From the NCBI RefSeq assembly GCF_025821625.1, contig NZ_JACKSH010000269.1, positions 1 through 64,000 of the forward strand: DNA of 64,000 bases. Reading direction: 5' to 3'. The notes below the pieces were generated by a model. It ran no database searches, was not told the origin of the DNA, and worked only from the letters and a program-made list of their open reading frames with translations. This document shows positions 26,911 through 36,279 of this stretch, one piece after another (the stretch's first letter is position 1; every line of letters begins with the position of its first letter). A program made the translations under genes and the position numbers. This stretch comes from Mycolicibacterium pyrenivorans (GTDB taxonomy: Bacteria > Actinomycetota > Actinomycetes > Mycobacteriales > Mycobacteriaceae).

Positions 26911-27579
26911 TCATTCGACGACGTCGGCGCGTGCGGGGCCGAACAGGCACAGGTGATCGAGTACCCGGGCGGGATCGCCCGACCAGTCCATCGCCGCCAG
27001 CTGAGAGCGGCTGCGGCGCCCCGTCCGCCAGCGAAGAGCTTCGAATCGTGTTGTGTGCAGCACGATCTCGACCCTGCCCTCCGGGTCGCTGTGATACTCG
27101 CGATCCTCAACCGCGACGCGCACCGGAACCGGAGGCCGAAGCATTGTCAGAAGTCTGTCGGCGGTCCACCTCACCGACTCGGCATCCCGCGCACCCGGTT
27201 TTCCGATGGCGCCGCGGATGTCGTGCTCGTGGCATGCGATGTCACCCAGCGGTGGCTCCCGGCCGGTGGTGCCGACCCGATGGTGCAGACGATCGGTGGC
27301 GTCGGACCAGGCGTGGAGGAGTTCGGTTTCGCCGAGGCCGCCGAACCGGCGGACGTGTTCGGCCGTCTCCTCGTCGGTCGGCGCTCCCGTCAACCGACCG
27401 TCGGCCCAGTCCTGGGCCACCGCCGTCAGGTGCGACACCACGTCTCGCACCGACCAACCCGGGCACGCCGGGACCGGCGATGCCCACACCCCGGCGTCGG
27501 ACCCTGTCAGCAGCTGCGTGATCCGCGCCTGGGTGTGCCGGTAGACATCGGCAACCTGGCGGGCGTCAGCGGCCGGCAC
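26911..27579 (-). CDS. DinB/maleylpyruvate isomerase-fold protein (TIGR03083-type)
   Basis: About 222 residues of the DinB superfamily, mycothiol-dependent maleylpyruvate isomerase N-terminal type. CPGWSVRDVVSHLTAVAQDW is the typical metal-ligand helix, and DIACHEHDIRGAIGKPG supplies the other histidines (HxxDIR). GTG 27579 has GGAG ten bases upstream; GTG 27588 is also possible. The gene overlaps the end of the DUF899 gene by 14 bases, so they form an operon. Family members bind a metal and often act with mycothiol; the reaction here is not known. Confidence 0.82.
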   Translation of the reverse strand: MPAADARQVADVYRHTQARITQLLTGSDAGVWASPVPACPGWSVRDVVSHLTAVAQDWADGRLTGAPTDEETAEHVRRFGGLGETELLHAWSDATDRLHHRVGTTGREPPLGDIACHEHDIRGAIGKPGARDAESVRWTADRLLTMLRPPVPVRVAVEDREYHSDPEGRVEIVLHTTRFEALRWRTGRRSRSQLAAMDWSGDPARVLDHLCLFGPARADVVE

Positions 27580-28357
27580 AGTGACCACACTCCGCAGGCT
27601 GCTGTCGTGGCGGGCGCGGATCCTTGGGGTCGTCCGGATCAGGGTCGCCGAACCAGCGTGACGGTTCGGTGTCGGCGTAGGTGTCGTGCCAGGACCACCA
27701 TTCATAGGGTGCGGACTGTGGGTAACCCGCGGGTGAGTCTTCCCAGGTCTCCTGACGGCCGAGAGCGGTCATGTCGAGGAAGTTCCAGGTGTTGACGAAG
27801 GCCTCGTCGCCGCGGTTGTCGATGAAGTACGTGCGGAACACCTGCTCGCCGCCCTCGCCGGGCCGGCGGATGAACGCGTTGGTTCCGTGCCACTGGTCGA
27901 CACCGAAGTCGACGTCGAAGGCGCCCTGCTCGTCGGGAAGCATGGTGTACCAGGGGATGTCCCACCCCATTCGGTCCTTGATGCGCGCGATGTCGGACTG
28001 CGAACCGCGGGAGGCATAGACGAGCGTGGTGTCGCGCGCGTTGAGGTGGGCGAGGTTGGGAATGTGGTCGGCCATCAAGGAACAGCCGACGCAGCCGTGC
28101 TCCGGCCAACCGCTGACGCCCGGGTCCATGAAGGCGCGGTACACGATGAGCTGACGACGGCCGGCGAACAGGTCGAGCAGGCTCGCGGGGCCCTCGGGGC
28201 CGTCGAAACGGTAGTCCTTGTCCACGGGTGTCCAGGGCATCCGTCGCCGCATCGCGGCCAGCGCATCGCGTGCCCGCGTGAATTCCTTCTCCTTGACCAG
28301 CATCTCCGCCAGCGCGGCCTGCCACTCGCGTGCGGTCACGATCTCCGGGGTGTTCAC
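27566..28357 (-). CDS. DUF899 thioredoxin-like protein
   Basis: A 263-residue member of the DUF899 (AhpC-TSA-like) family. The core has YRAFMDPG and a CVGC pair in EHGCVGCSLMADHI at about residues 96-99, then YASRGSQSDIARIKDRMGWDIPWY and the terminal WHDTY. The fold is thioredoxin-like, but the reaction is unproven. GTG 28357 follows AAAGGAG with ideal spacing, better than the ATG at 28384. It is divergent from the ArsR-AHSA1 pair with shared operators between them. Confidence 0.85.
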   Translation of the reverse strand: MNTPEIVTAREWQAALAEMLVKEKEFTRARDALAAMRRRMPWTPVDKDYRFDGPEGPASLLDLFAGRRQLIVYRAFMDPGVSGWPEHGCVGCSLMADHIPNLAHLNARDTTLVYASRGSQSDIARIKDRMGWDIPWYTMLPDEQGAFDVDFGVDQWHGTNAFIRRPGEGGEQVFRTYFIDNRGDEAFVNTWNFLDMTALGRQETWEDSPAGYPQSAPYEWWSWHDTYADTEPSRWFGDPDPDDPKDPRPPRQQPAECGHCAGR

Positions 28358-28376
28358 CGCCGCTCCTTTCTGATCG

Positions 28377-28394
28377 TTCAACAATTCGGTTGAA
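28377..28394. promoter_or_regulatory. Operator copy 1: TTCAAC-N6-GTTGAA
   Basis: This is a perfect 6-6-6 inverted repeat 20 bases before the DUF899 start. The same TCAAC-N6-GTTGA is repeated at 28431-28446 with centres 53 bp apart, about five helical turns. It is a probable ArsR-dimer site controlling the DUF899 operon. Confidence 0.65.
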
Positions 28395-28400
28395 TATCTC

Positions 28401-28431
28401 TTGTCAGGAGATCACGGCGTCCGGTTATAGT
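28401..28431 (+). promoter_or_regulatory. Promoter of arsR, apparently leaderless
   Basis: TTGTCA at 28401-28406 (-35) and TATAGT at 28426-28431 (-10) are separated by 19 bases. The ATG at 28439 begins 7 bases after the -10 box and no ribosome-binding sequence precedes it. Transcription should therefore start at or next to the A of ATG, giving a leaderless message, common in mycobacteria. Confidence 0.5.
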
Positions 28432-28446
28432 CAACAGAATGGTTGA
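28431..28446. promoter_or_regulatory. Operator copy 2: TCAAC-N6-GTTGA over the arsR start
   Basis: This second copy of the operator has perfect 5-bp arms around AGAATG. It covers the end of the -10 box, the presumed transcription start and the ATG (28439), so binding of the regulator would block its own transcription. Confidence 0.65.
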
Positions 28447-28771
28447 AGATTCGGTGCTCGACCGGGCGTACGCAGCGCTCGCCGATCCCACGCGCCGTCA
28501 CCTGCTGGAGACGCTGCGGCGCGGCGATGCCCGCATCACCGACCTGGCCGCCCCGTTGCCCATGACCTTCGCGGGGGTGTCGCGCCACGTCGGCGTCCTG
28601 GAGTCCGCGGGGCTCGTCCGGCGCGAAGTCCGCGGTCGTGAACACTGGTTGTCCCTGCAACCGGACGGGCTGGGCGCCGCGCGGCAGTGGATGGACGAGC
28701 AGACCGAGTTCTGGTCGGCCCGGGCCGACGCGCTGTCGGAGCGGCTGCGCAGGAAGGGGCGCGGCGAGTGA
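28439..28771 (+). CDS. ArsR-family regulator
   Basis: A 110-residue winged-helix repressor. Residues 10-70 hold the HTH: LADPTRRHLLETL, PMTFAGVSRHVGVLESAGLV (recognition helix) and the wing VRGREHWLSL. No metal-binding CxC or His cluster of metal-sensing ArsR proteins is seen. It belongs to the type encoded with an AHSA1/SRPBCC partner, whose gene starts inside its stop codon (GTGA). It probably represses itself and the divergent DUF899 operon through the two operators. Confidence 0.92.
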   Translation: MVEDSVLDRAYAALADPTRRHLLETLRRGDARITDLAAPLPMTFAGVSRHVGVLESAGLVRREVRGREHWLSLQPDGLGAARQWMDEQTEFWSARADALSERLRRKGRGE

Positions 28772-29214
28772 GCGAGGGCCCGGTCGGCCCTGTCGTCCAC
28801 GTCCAACGTGTCCTTGCGGCCACGCCGCAGGAGGTGTTCGACGAATGGGTCGACCCCGAGGCCCTCAAGGACTGGATGTGTCCGCGTCCGTCCCGCTGTG
28901 TGGCCGTGGTCGTCGAACCGCACGTCGGCGGTCGGGTGCGGTTCGACGTCGACGACTCGGGCTCGCTCATCCTCATCACCGGGCAGTTCCTGGAATTCGA
29001 CCCGCCGAACCTGCTGCGTTTCACGTGGAGTCATTCGGGCTGGGCGGATCCCACGGTCACGAGCATCGTCAACGTCGCGTTCGAACCCGTGGGCGACGAC
29101 CAGACCCTGATGTCCATCGAGCATTCGCTTCTGCCGTCGGAGGCATTCGAGGATCACGACCTCGGTTGGACGGTCACGGCCGATCAGTTGGCGGCGCTGC
29201 TCCCGCGACGGTGA
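28768..29214 (+). CDS. AHSA1/SRPBCC (START-like) domain protein
   Basis: A 148-residue single-domain SRPBCC protein (Bet v1-like fold) with a large hydrophobic cavity. It has VQRVLAATPQEVFDEWVDPE at the start, GQFLEFDPPNLLRFTW in the middle, and SIEHSLLPSEAFEDHDLGW near the end. GTG 28768 overlaps the arsR stop. The arsR-AHSA1 pairing is widespread in actinobacteria, where the partner is thought to bind a small hydrophobic ligand; the ligand is unknown. Confidence 0.88.
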   Translation: MSEGPVGPVVHVQRVLAATPQEVFDEWVDPEALKDWMCPRPSRCVAVVVEPHVGGRVRFDVDDSGSLILITGQFLEFDPPNLLRFTWSHSGWADPTVTSIVNVAFEPVGDDQTLMSIEHSLLPSEAFEDHDLGWTVTADQLAALLPRR

Positions 29215-29366
29215 AGCCGGCTGTTCCGCGCTGCCGGCCTCAGCGACCGCAGTTATCCAGCACCCCCTACCAATTCCGCCCCGCCGACCACACCCCCGAC
29301 TACGGGAACGACCCGCCACCCTTCTGACGGAATGCGGTGCGGCGGTCGGTGTTGCACAGTCATGTG

Positions 29367-29864
29367 ATGTCCGTGCCAGCCGTGGGTGACTTGCGTTTCG
29401 TCGAGGTCGGCCAGGATGACCCCTTGGCCGCGCCGCTGATCGATGAGCTCGCGGTCGAGTACGCCGACCGGTACGGGGGATCCCGGGACAGAGTTCATGC
29501 GTGGTTGCGTGGATACCCCGGCGCTGAATTCGAGCCCCCGGGCGGCGGCCTGCTGATCGGCCTGCTCGGCGGCCGACCCGTAACCGGCGGCGCGTTCCGG
29601 CGATTCGACGACGCCACCGCCGAACTCAAGCGGATCTGGACCGACAGCCGTCACCGGCGCCACGGCCACGCCCGCGCACTGGTGGCACACCTGGAAGCTG
29701 AGATCGCCACGCGGGGCTACTCGCGGATCTACCTGACAACGGGAGATCGCCAACCCGAGGCCGAGGCGCTCTACCTGTCGATGGGATACACACGCCTGGC
29801 CGAACCACTGCCCGCCGAGGGCGAGGTCTATCCCATCGCCTTCGCCAAGAGGATCGGCCGATAG
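29367..29864 (+). CDS. GNAT-family N-acetyltransferase
   Basis: A 165-residue acetyl-CoA-dependent acetyltransferase. The core motif A is LKRIWTDSRHRRHGHARALV, where the R/Q-x-x-G-x-G/A pyrophosphate loop is RRHGHA. YLTTGDRQPEAEALYLSMGY is motif B with the usual Tyr. ATG 29367 (MSVPAVG) is chosen over an in-frame start 30 bases upstream. Substrate unknown. Confidence 0.86.
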   Translation: MSVPAVGDLRFVEVGQDDPLAAPLIDELAVEYADRYGGSRDRVHAWLRGYPGAEFEPPGGGLLIGLLGGRPVTGGAFRRFDDATAELKRIWTDSRHRRHGHARALVAHLEAEIATRGYSRIYLTTGDRQPEAEALYLSMGYTRLAEPLPAEGEVYPIAFAKRIGR

Positions 29865-29874
29865 GCTTGCCGAT

Positions 29875-30165
29875 GTGTCGCAGGCGACCGTTGGCTGGTT
29901 GATGCTGGCCGCTGCCGCACTGGTATTCGTGTTCGGCGGCGTGTCCCGCCTGGTCATCGGCCGCCGCCGCGAGACCAAGGCGGTCCGCGGCCTGGTGCAC
30001 GCCTTCCGGCGCGCCGGCATCGCGCGGGTGCTGTTCGGGCGGTTCGAGGACGACGTGCTCGACGACGACGAACTCGACACGATGATCCTGATGCCGGCGA
30101 TCGTCATCGCGTGCGGCCTCATCCTCACGGCGCTGTTCCTGCTGGGCTACGACACCCTCGTCTGA
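29875..30165 (+). CDS. Small two-helix membrane protein
   Basis: A 96-residue protein with hydrophobic helices at about 5-28 and 70-93, joined by a basic then acidic loop (GRRRETKAVRG and FEDDVLDDDELD). GTG 29875 lies 10 bases after the GNAT stop, so they are likely co-transcribed. Its end is one base from the convergent MBL gene. No family recognised. Confidence 0.7.
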   Translation: MSQATVGWLMLAAAALVFVFGGVSRLVIGRRRETKAVRGLVHAFRRAGIARVLFGRFEDDVLDDDELDTMILMPAIVIACGLILTALFLLGYDTLV

Positions 30166-30166
30166 T

Positions 30167-30913
30167 TCACGGCTCCGCCGTGGCGGCCTGAGCTCGAGCG
30201 ACCGCGTCCCGGACCGGGCCCCGCCACACCGGCCCGTGACCCGGCAGCATCACCTCGGCGTCGATCGTGGCCAACGTCGCCAGGCTGCGCCTGCAGGCCT
30301 CCTCGTCGTGGTTGAACACCGACGGCAGCAGCTGCGGTCCCCGGCGGGGTGCCACGGGGTGGTCGGTGACCAGTGCGTCGCCGCTGACCAACACCCCGTC
30401 GACGACGTAGGAGCAGTGTCCGCCGGTGTGCCCGGGCGTCGGGATCGCCTTCGGTGTCCCGGGCAACTTCGCCGCGACGTCATCGGTCAGCGGCGCGGCG
30501 GTCGGGATGCCGTCGTGGGTCAGTGCGCCCTTGCGGATGATCGCCACCGACCACTTGAGCCACTTGGCCTGCCACACGTGGGCGGCCACCTTCACCGGTG
30601 ATGCCTGTTCGAGGTACTCCCGCTTCGAGTGACCGACCTCGTCGACGTGGCAGTACACCGGGGTGCCGTACGTCTCGGCGAACCAGATCGCGGTCCCGAG
30701 ATGGTCGATGTGGGCGTGGGTCAACAGGATTGCGCGCACGTCCCGGACACCGAAGCCGAGCTGGCGCAGCGACTCGAGGACGTCGGCACGGCTTCCGGGG
30801 AAGCCGGCATCGATCAGCGTCACCCCGTCTTCACCGGCGACCAGGGTCCAGTTCACCAGGTCGGTCTGCGCGAAGTGGACACGGTCGGTGACGGTCGTGA
30901 GAACCGGTGCCAT
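30167..30913 (-). CDS. Metallo-beta-lactamase-fold hydrolase (Rv0406c-like)
   Basis: A 248-residue MBL-fold enzyme with a di-metal centre. LLTHAHIDHLG at about 66-76 is the HxHxDH motif, GHTGGHCSYV gives the next His, and SGDALV with LPGHGPVW completes the ligands. ATG 30913 is used. It is divergent from fgd1 with 49 bases between the starts, an arrangement I recall from M. tuberculosis Rv0406c-Rv0407. Substrate not known. Confidence 0.9.
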   Translation of the reverse strand: MAPVLTTVTDRVHFAQTDLVNWTLVAGEDGVTLIDAGFPGSRADVLESLRQLGFGVRDVRAILLTHAHIDHLGTAIWFAETYGTPVYCHVDEVGHSKREYLEQASPVKVAAHVWQAKWLKWSVAIIRKGALTHDGIPTAAPLTDDVAAKLPGTPKAIPTPGHTGGHCSYVVDGVLVSGDALVTDHPVAPRRGPQLLPSVFNHDEEACRRSLATLATIDAEVMLPGHGPVWRGPVRDAVARAQAATAEP

Positions 30914-30962
30914 CACGCGAGTGTAGAAAGAAGTCACGCGGACGTGAGGAGCAAAAGGGACA

Positions 30963-31973
30963 ATGGCTGAACTGAAACTGGGCTACAAGGCGTCTGCAGA
31001 GCAGTTCGCACCCCGCGAACTCGTCGAACTCGCCGTCGCGGCCGAAGCGCACGGCATGGACAGCGCGACGGTCAGCGACCACTTCCAGCCCTGGCGCCAC
31101 GAGGGCGGCCACGCGCCGTTCTCCCTGGCCTGGATGACAGCTGTCGGCGAGCGCACCGAACGCATGATCCTCGGCACCTCGGTGATGACGCCCACGTTCC
31201 GGTACAACCCGGCCGTCATCGCCCAGGCGTTCGCCACGATGGGGTGTCTGTACCCAGGCCGGATCTTCCTGGGCGTGGGAACCGGTGAGGCGCTCAACGA
31301 GATCGCCACCGGGTACGAGGGCGAATGGCCCGAGTTCAAGGAGCGCTATGCGCGGCTCCGCGAGTCGGTGCGGCTGATGCGGGAGCTGTGGCTGGGCGAC
31401 CGTGTCGACTTCGAGGGCGAGTACTACAAGACCACGGGCGCCTCGATCTACGACGTGCCCGAGGGTGGCATCCCCATCTACATCGCCGCGGGCGGACCGC
31501 AGGTGGCCAAGTACGCGGGCCGCGCGGGTGACGGTTTCATCTGCACGTCGGGCAAGGGCGAGGAACTGTACAAGGACAAGCTCATCCCCGCGATGCGGGA
31601 AGGTGCGGAGGCGGCGGGCAAGAACCACGACGACATCGACCGGATGATCGAGATCAAGATCTCCTACGACACCGACCCCGAACTCGCGCTGGAGAACACC
31701 CGGTTCTGGGCGCCGCTGTCGTTGACGGCCGAGCAGAAGCACTCCATCGACGACCCCATCGAGATGGAGAAGGCGGCCGACGCGCTGCCCATCGAGCAGG
31801 TCGCCAAGCGCTGGATCGTGGCGTCGGACCCCGACGAGGCCGTCGAGAAGGTCAAGGACTACGTGGACTGGGGGCTCAACCACCTGGTCTTCCATGCGCC
31901 GGGCCACGACCAGAAGCGTTTCCTCGAACTGTTCCAGCGAGACCTGGAGCCCAGGCTGCGGCGCCTGGCCTGA
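30963..31973 (+). CDS. fgd1: F420-dependent glucose-6-phosphate dehydrogenase
   Basis: A 336-residue enzyme that oxidises glucose 6-phosphate to 6-phosphogluconolactone while reducing coenzyme F420, the main F420H2 source in mycobacteria and the activator path for nitroimidazole drugs. His40 and Trp44 in SDHFQPW and Glu109 in GVGTGEAL, the active-site residues of the M. tuberculosis enzyme, are all present at the same numbers. Length is the same as Rv0407. ATG 30963 follows GAGGAGCAAAAGGGACA. Confidence 0.97.
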   Translation: MAELKLGYKASAEQFAPRELVELAVAAEAHGMDSATVSDHFQPWRHEGGHAPFSLAWMTAVGERTERMILGTSVMTPTFRYNPAVIAQAFATMGCLYPGRIFLGVGTGEALNEIATGYEGEWPEFKERYARLRESVRLMRELWLGDRVDFEGEYYKTTGASIYDVPEGGIPIYIAAGGPQVAKYAGRAGDGFICTSGKGEELYKDKLIPAMREGAEAAGKNHDDIDRMIEIKISYDTDPELALENTRFWAPLSLTAEQKHSIDDPIEMEKAADALPIEQVAKRWIVASDPDEAVEKVKDYVDWGLNHLVFHAPGHDQKRFLELFQRDLEPRLRRLA

Positions 31974-31991
31974 CGCGGCGAAACCCGCGAG

Positions 31992-32963
31992 ATGATCCGG
32001 ATTCTCGCGACGGTGCTCGGACTGCTGTCCCTGGCCGTCGCGGTCGCGGGGCTCGGCGCGCGGTACCTGCCGATCTCCGGGCACCCCACCCTGATCGTCG
32101 CCGCGGCCGCACCCTACCTCGCCACGGCGGCACCGGCGGCGATGCTGTTGTTGCTTCTGGGCAGGAGATGGCTGCTCACCCTGCTGGCCGTTGCGGTGAC
32201 GGTAGGCCTGGTCCTGGTCTACCTGCCGCGTTACCAGAGACCTGCGGAGACGGAGACGGCGACGGTCGACGTCCGGGTGCTGACCGCCAACCTCGGTATG
32301 GGACAAGCTGATCCACGCACTCTGGTGGCCCTCGCCCGCGACGCCGCCGACATCGTCGCCGTCCAGGAGATGACACAGGATGCGGCCGACGGGTTGGTCG
32401 AGGCGGGGATGGACGCCGAGTTCCCGTTTCGCGTCGTGCTGCCCGCTGCGCTGGCGTCGGGGATCGGGATCTGGAGCAGGCATCCCATCGTGAACTCCGG
32501 GCGAATCGACGGCTACGCGCTGCCGATGCTGGGCACGCGGATCCGCATCCCCGGGGTGGTCGTCGACACCACGGTGCTGTCGATTCACCTTGCGGCGCCT
32601 TGGCCGCAGCCGATCGAGCAGTGGCTGCGGGACATCGCGTTGTTCCCCGACACGTTGCGGGAGGTGGGCCGTGACGCGGGCGCGGGCGCGGTGATCGTCG
32701 CAGGCGACTTCAACGCGACCGCCGACATGGCGCCGTTCCGGCGGCTTCTCGACGAGGGATACGGCGATGCCGGCGCCGACGCCGGGGCGGGCCTTGCCCG
32801 GACCTATCCCGGCCGCGGGAGAAGGCCACCGCTGATCGGCATCGACCACATCCTCGTCAAGAACGCCGCGGCGGCGTCGGCAGGCACGGTGGTGGTACCG
32901 GGAGCCGACCACCGCGGTCTGGTCGCCACGTTGCGCGTGCCGGTGGACATGACGGCCAGTTGA
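31992..32963 (+). CDS. Membrane-anchored endonuclease/exonuclease/phosphatase-family protein
   Basis: A 323-residue protein with about three N-terminal membrane helices (1-80) and an EEP domain facing outside (90-323). Metal and catalytic residues are in TANLGMG, VAVQEM, LSIHLAAPWP, VAGDFNAT and IDHILVK with the last DHRG. Members act on phosphodiesters (nucleic acid, sphingolipid or inositol lipids), so it may be a lipid or extracellular phosphodiesterase. ATG 31992. It lies 18 bases downstream of fgd1 and immediately upstream of pta. Confidence 0.85.
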   Translation: MIRILATVLGLLSLAVAVAGLGARYLPISGHPTLIVAAAAPYLATAAPAAMLLLLLGRRWLLTLLAVAVTVGLVLVYLPRYQRPAETETATVDVRVLTANLGMGQADPRTLVALARDAADIVAVQEMTQDAADGLVEAGMDAEFPFRVVLPAALASGIGIWSRHPIVNSGRIDGYALPMLGTRIRIPGVVVDTTVLSIHLAAPWPQPIEQWLRDIALFPDTLREVGRDAGAGAVIVAGDFNATADMAPFRRLLDEGYGDAGADAGAGLARTYPGRGRRPPLIGIDHILVKNAAAASAGTVVVPGADHRGLVATLRVPVDMTAS

Positions 32964-32980
32964 CAGGCAGGCTTTGACGC

Positions 32981-35077
32981 GTGCCCGACGAGCCTCGATC
33001 CCAGAAATCCGCAATCTATGTAGCGTCCCCTGAGGGTGACACCGGGAAATCGACCATCGCGTTGGGGATCCTGCATCGGCTCACGGCGACGGTCGCCAAG
33101 GTGGGGGTGTTCCGGCCGATCACGCGGGTTCCCGGGGGGCCGGATCAGCGCGACTACATCCTCGAGTTGCTGCTGGATCACACCACCGCCGGACTGCCGT
33201 ACGAGGAGTGCGTCGGGGTCAGCTACCAGCAGTTGCACGACGACCCGGACGCCGCCCTGGCCGACATCGTCGACCGCTTCCACCACGTGGCCGACCGGTG
33301 CGACGCGGTGCTGGTCGTCGGCAGTGACTACACCGACGTCGCGGCGCCGAGTGAGTTGTCCACCAACGCCCGGATCGCGGCCAACCTCGGCGCTCCTGTG
33401 GTGCTCGCCGTCAAGGCGAAGGGCCGCACACCCGACCAGGTCATGCAGGTGGTCGAGGTCTGCATGGACGAGATCGCAGCCCAGCACGCCTATACCGCCG
33501 CGGTGGTGGTCAACCGGTGCGAGCCGGCCCGGATGGCCGACGTCGCCGCCGCGCTGCAGAAGATCGCGCCGCGAAGCTACGTACTGCCGGAGGAACCGCT
33601 GATGGTCGCGCCGTCGGTCGCCGAGTTGCAGACCGCGGTCGACGGCGCGGTGCTGGGCGGCGACCCTGCGCTGCTGACCCGTGAGGTGATGGACGTGCTG
33701 GTGGCCGGCATGACGGCCGAACACGTATTGGAGCGGCTGACCGAGGGCGTCGCAGTCGTCACGCCCGGTGACCGCTCCGACGTCGTCCTCGCGGTGCTCA
33801 GCGCCCATGCGGCAGAGGGGTTCCCGTCGTTGTCGTGCGTCATTCTCAACGGTGGTCTGCCGCTGCACCCGTCGATCGCCTCGCTGGTGTCCGGGCTGGG
33901 CCTGCGTCTTCCGATCATCGAGACGGGATTCGGTACCTTCGAGACGGCCAGCAGGGTGGCCGCGACCCGCGGCCGGGTGACGACGCAATCCCATCGCAAG
34001 GTCGACACCGCCCTGGCGCTGATGGAAGCCCACGTCGACACCGCCGATCTGCTTGCGCAGCTGGCCATCTCGATGCCTTCGGTGGTGACCCCGCAGATGT
34101 TCACCTACCAGCTTCTCGACCGGGCGAGGTCCGACCGCAAACACATCGTGCTGCCCGAGGGCAACGACGACCGCATCCTCAAGGCGGCGGGCCGGCTGCT
34201 GCAGCGCTCCGTCGCCGATCTCACGATCCTCGGCGAGGAGACCCAGGTCCGTTCTCGCGCAGCCGAACTCGGCGTCGATCTGTCGAAAGCGACGGTCCTC
34301 GACCCGCAGACCAGCGAGCTTTGCGGTCAGTTCGCCGAGCAGTACGCGGCGTTGCGCAGCCACAAGGGGGTCACCGTCGAGCAGGCCCGCGAGATCATCC
34401 ACGACGTCTCGTACTTCGGCACCATGCTGGTGCACAACGACATGGTCGACGGCATGGTCTCGGGCGCGCGGCACACGACCGCGCACACCATCAGGCCGGC
34501 CTTCGAGATCATCAAGACCACGGCCGGTGTCTCCACCGTGTCCAGCATCTTCCTGATGTGCCTGGCCGACGAGGTGCTGGCCTACGGCGACTGCGCGATC
34601 GTCCCGGACCCCACCGCCGAACAGCTCGCCGACATCGCGATCTCGTCGGCGCGCACGGCCGCGCAGTTCGGCATCGCCCCCCGGGTGGCGATGCTCTCGT
34701 ACTCGACCGGTACCTCCGGTTCCGGCGCTGATGTCGAGAAGGTCAGGAAGGCCACCGAATTGGTGCGGTCGCGCGAACCCGAGCTGCTGGTGGAGGGTCC
34801 GATCCAGTACGACGCGGCGGTCGAGCCGTCGGTGGCGGCGACGAAGATGCCCGACTCCACGGTCGCCGGTCACGCGACCGTGCTGATCTTCCCCGACCTG
34901 AACACCGGCAACAACACCTACAAGGCCGTACAGCGCAGTGCGGGCGCCATCGCGATCGGGCCGGTGCTGCAGGGGCTGAAGAAGCCCGTCAACGACCTGT
35001 CCCGGGGCGCGCTCGTCGAGGACATCGTCAACACCGTCGCGATCACGGCGATCCAGGCGCAGGGAGTGCGGTCGTGA
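32981..35077 (+). CDS. pta: Phosphate acetyltransferase, long form
   Basis: A 698-residue enzyme converting acetyl-CoA and phosphate to acetyl phosphate. It has three parts: a BioD-like P-loop domain ([14 protein letters not shown] near residue 15), a DRTGG-type middle domain, and the catalytic PTA domain from about 370 ([16 protein letters not shown], then [10 protein letters not shown] and [16 protein letters not shown]). The length equals the long actinobacterial/enterobacterial class. GTG 32981. Its stop overlaps the ackA start as GTGA, the classical pta-ackA pair. Confidence 0.96.
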   Translation: MPDEPRSQKSAIYVASPEGDTGKSTIALGILHRLTATVAKVGVFRPITRVPGGPDQRDYILELLLDHTTAGLPYEECVGVSYQQLHDDPDAALADIVDRFHHVADRCDAVLVVGSDYTDVAAPSELSTNARIAANLGAPVVLAVKAKGRTPDQVMQVVEVCMDEIAAQHAYTAAVVVNRCEPARMADVAAALQKIAPRSYVLPEEPLMVAPSVAELQTAVDGAVLGGDPALLTREVMDVLVAGMTAEHVLERLTEGVAVVTPGDRSDVVLAVLSAHAAEGFPSLSCVILNGGLPLHPSIASLVSGLGLRLPIIETGFGTFETASRVAATRGRVTTQSHRKVDTALALMEAHVDTADLLAQLAISMPSVVTPQMFTYQLLDRARSDRKHIVLPEGNDDRILKAAGRLLQRSVADLTILGEETQVRSRAAELGVDLSKATVLDPQTSELCGQFAEQYAALRSHKGVTVEQAREIIHDVSYFGTMLVHNDMVDGMVSGARHTTAHTIRPAFEIIKTTAGVSTVSSIFLMCLADEVLAYGDCAIVPDPTAEQLADIAISSARTAAQFGIAPRVAMLSYSTGTSGSGADVEKVRKATELVRSREPELLVEGPIQYDAAVEPSVAATKMPDSTVAGHATVLIFPDLNTGNNTYKAVQRSAGAIAIGPVLQGLKKPVNDLSRGALVEDIVNTVAITAIQAQGVRS

Positions 35078-36279
35078 CCCGCTCGGTGCTGGTGCTCAAC
35101 ACCGGGTCGTCGTCGGTGAAATTCGAGCTGCTGGAACCGGACTCGGGTGCCTCGCTGGCCGACGGCATCGTCGAGCGGATCGGTGAGGAGTCCTCGTCGG
35201 CGACCCTGTCCGCCGGGCGGGCCACCGCGTGCCGCGACGAGCCGGTGGCCGACCACGACGCCGCGCTGCGGACGGTGTTCGAGATGTTCGACGAAGCGGG
35301 CGCCCGTCTCGAGGACCTCGGTCTGGGAGCGGTCGGGCACCGGGTGGTCCACGGCGGCCCCGACCTGTACCGGCCGACCGTGGTCGACGACGCGCTGATC
35401 GCCCGCCTCCGGGAGCTGGCTCCGCTTGCGCCGCTGCACAACCCGCCGGCGATCCTGGGCATCGAGGTGGCGCGCCGGGCCCTGCCCGACGTGCCGCACA
35501 TCGCGGTGTTCGACACCGCGTTCTTCCATGACCTGCCCGCCGCGGCGGCCACCTACGCCATCGATCACGAGATCGCCGCCGAGTGGCACATCCGGCGGTA
35601 CGGGTTTCACGGCACATCGCACCAGTACGTGAGCGAGCAGGCGGCGGCATTCCTCGGGGTGCCGGTGGGCTCGCTGAGCCAGATCGTGCTGCACCTCGGC
35701 AACGGAGCCTCGGCGTCGGCCATCGTCGGTGGCAGGCCGGTGGAGACCTCGATGGGGCTCACCCCGATGGAGGGTCTGGTGATGGGGACCCGTTCCGGGG
35801 ATCTGGATCCCGGGGTCATCACCTATCTGTGGCGGACGGCAGGCATGAGCGTCGAGGACATCGAGTCGATGCTCAACCGGCGGTCGGGCGTGCGCGGGCT
35901 CGGCGGGGAGATCGATTTCCGGGTGCTCCATCAGCGGATCGAGTCCGGTTCCGGATCAGACCGGGCGGCAGCACAATTGGCCTACGACGTGTACATCCAC
36001 CGGCTGCGAAAGTACATCGGCGCCTACTTCGCGGTGCTCGGGTCGGTTGATGTCATCACGTTCACGGCGGGTGTCGGCGAGAACGACGCCGTGGTCCGGC
36101 GCGACGCGCTGTCGGGGCTCGCGTCGTTCGGCATCGAACTCGACGAGCACCTCAACGACAGCCCGGGCAGGGGAGCCAGGCGCATCTCCGCCGACGGGTC
36201 ACCGACGACGGTGCTAGTTATTCCCACCAACGAGGAGCTTGCGATCGCTCGGGCGTGTGCGCAGGTACTTGCCGGCTGA
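35074..36279 (+). CDS. ackA: Acetate kinase
   Basis: A 401-residue ASKHA-fold kinase making ATP from acetyl phosphate, or the reverse. Conserved elements are NTGSSSVKF at 9-17, HRVVHGG, the catalytic Asp in [22 protein letters not shown] and the ATP loop GVGEND. GTG 35074 overlaps the pta stop. Together Pta-AckA handle overflow acetate and activation. The last 66 bases overlap the end of the STAS gene on the other strand. Confidence 0.96.
   Translation: MTRSVLVLNTGSSSVKFELLEPDSGASLADGIVERIGEESSSATLSAGRATACRDEPVADHDAALRTVFEMFDEAGARLEDLGLGAVGHRVVHGGPDLYRPTVVDDALIARLRELAPLAPLHNPPAILGIEVARRALPDVPHIAVFDTAFFHDLPAAAATYAIDHEIAAEWHIRRYGFHGTSHQYVSEQAAAFLGVPVGSLSQIVLHLGNGASASAIVGGRPVETSMGLTPMEGLVMGTRSGDLDPGVITYLWRTAGMSVEDIESMLNRRSGVRGLGGEIDFRVLHQRIESGSGSDRAAAQLAYDVYIHRLRKYIGAYFAVLGSVDVITFTAGVGENDAVVRRDALSGLASFGIELDEHLNDSPGRGARRISADGSPTTVLVIPTNEELAIARACAQVLAG

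Noticed and set aside
29215-29366. Possible small gene between AHSA1 and GNAT genes
   Set aside because: A Pro-rich frame ends at 29327, but it is only the extension of a shadow frame, has no start with a ribosome site and no recognisable pattern.
30831-33014. 727-residue minus-strand frame under fgd1 and the EEP gene
   Set aside because: Covers two certain genes; no family motif in the translation.
32804-34873. 689-residue minus-strand frame under pta
   Set aside because: Complement of the phosphate acetyltransferase; repetitive His/Gly/Asp composition.
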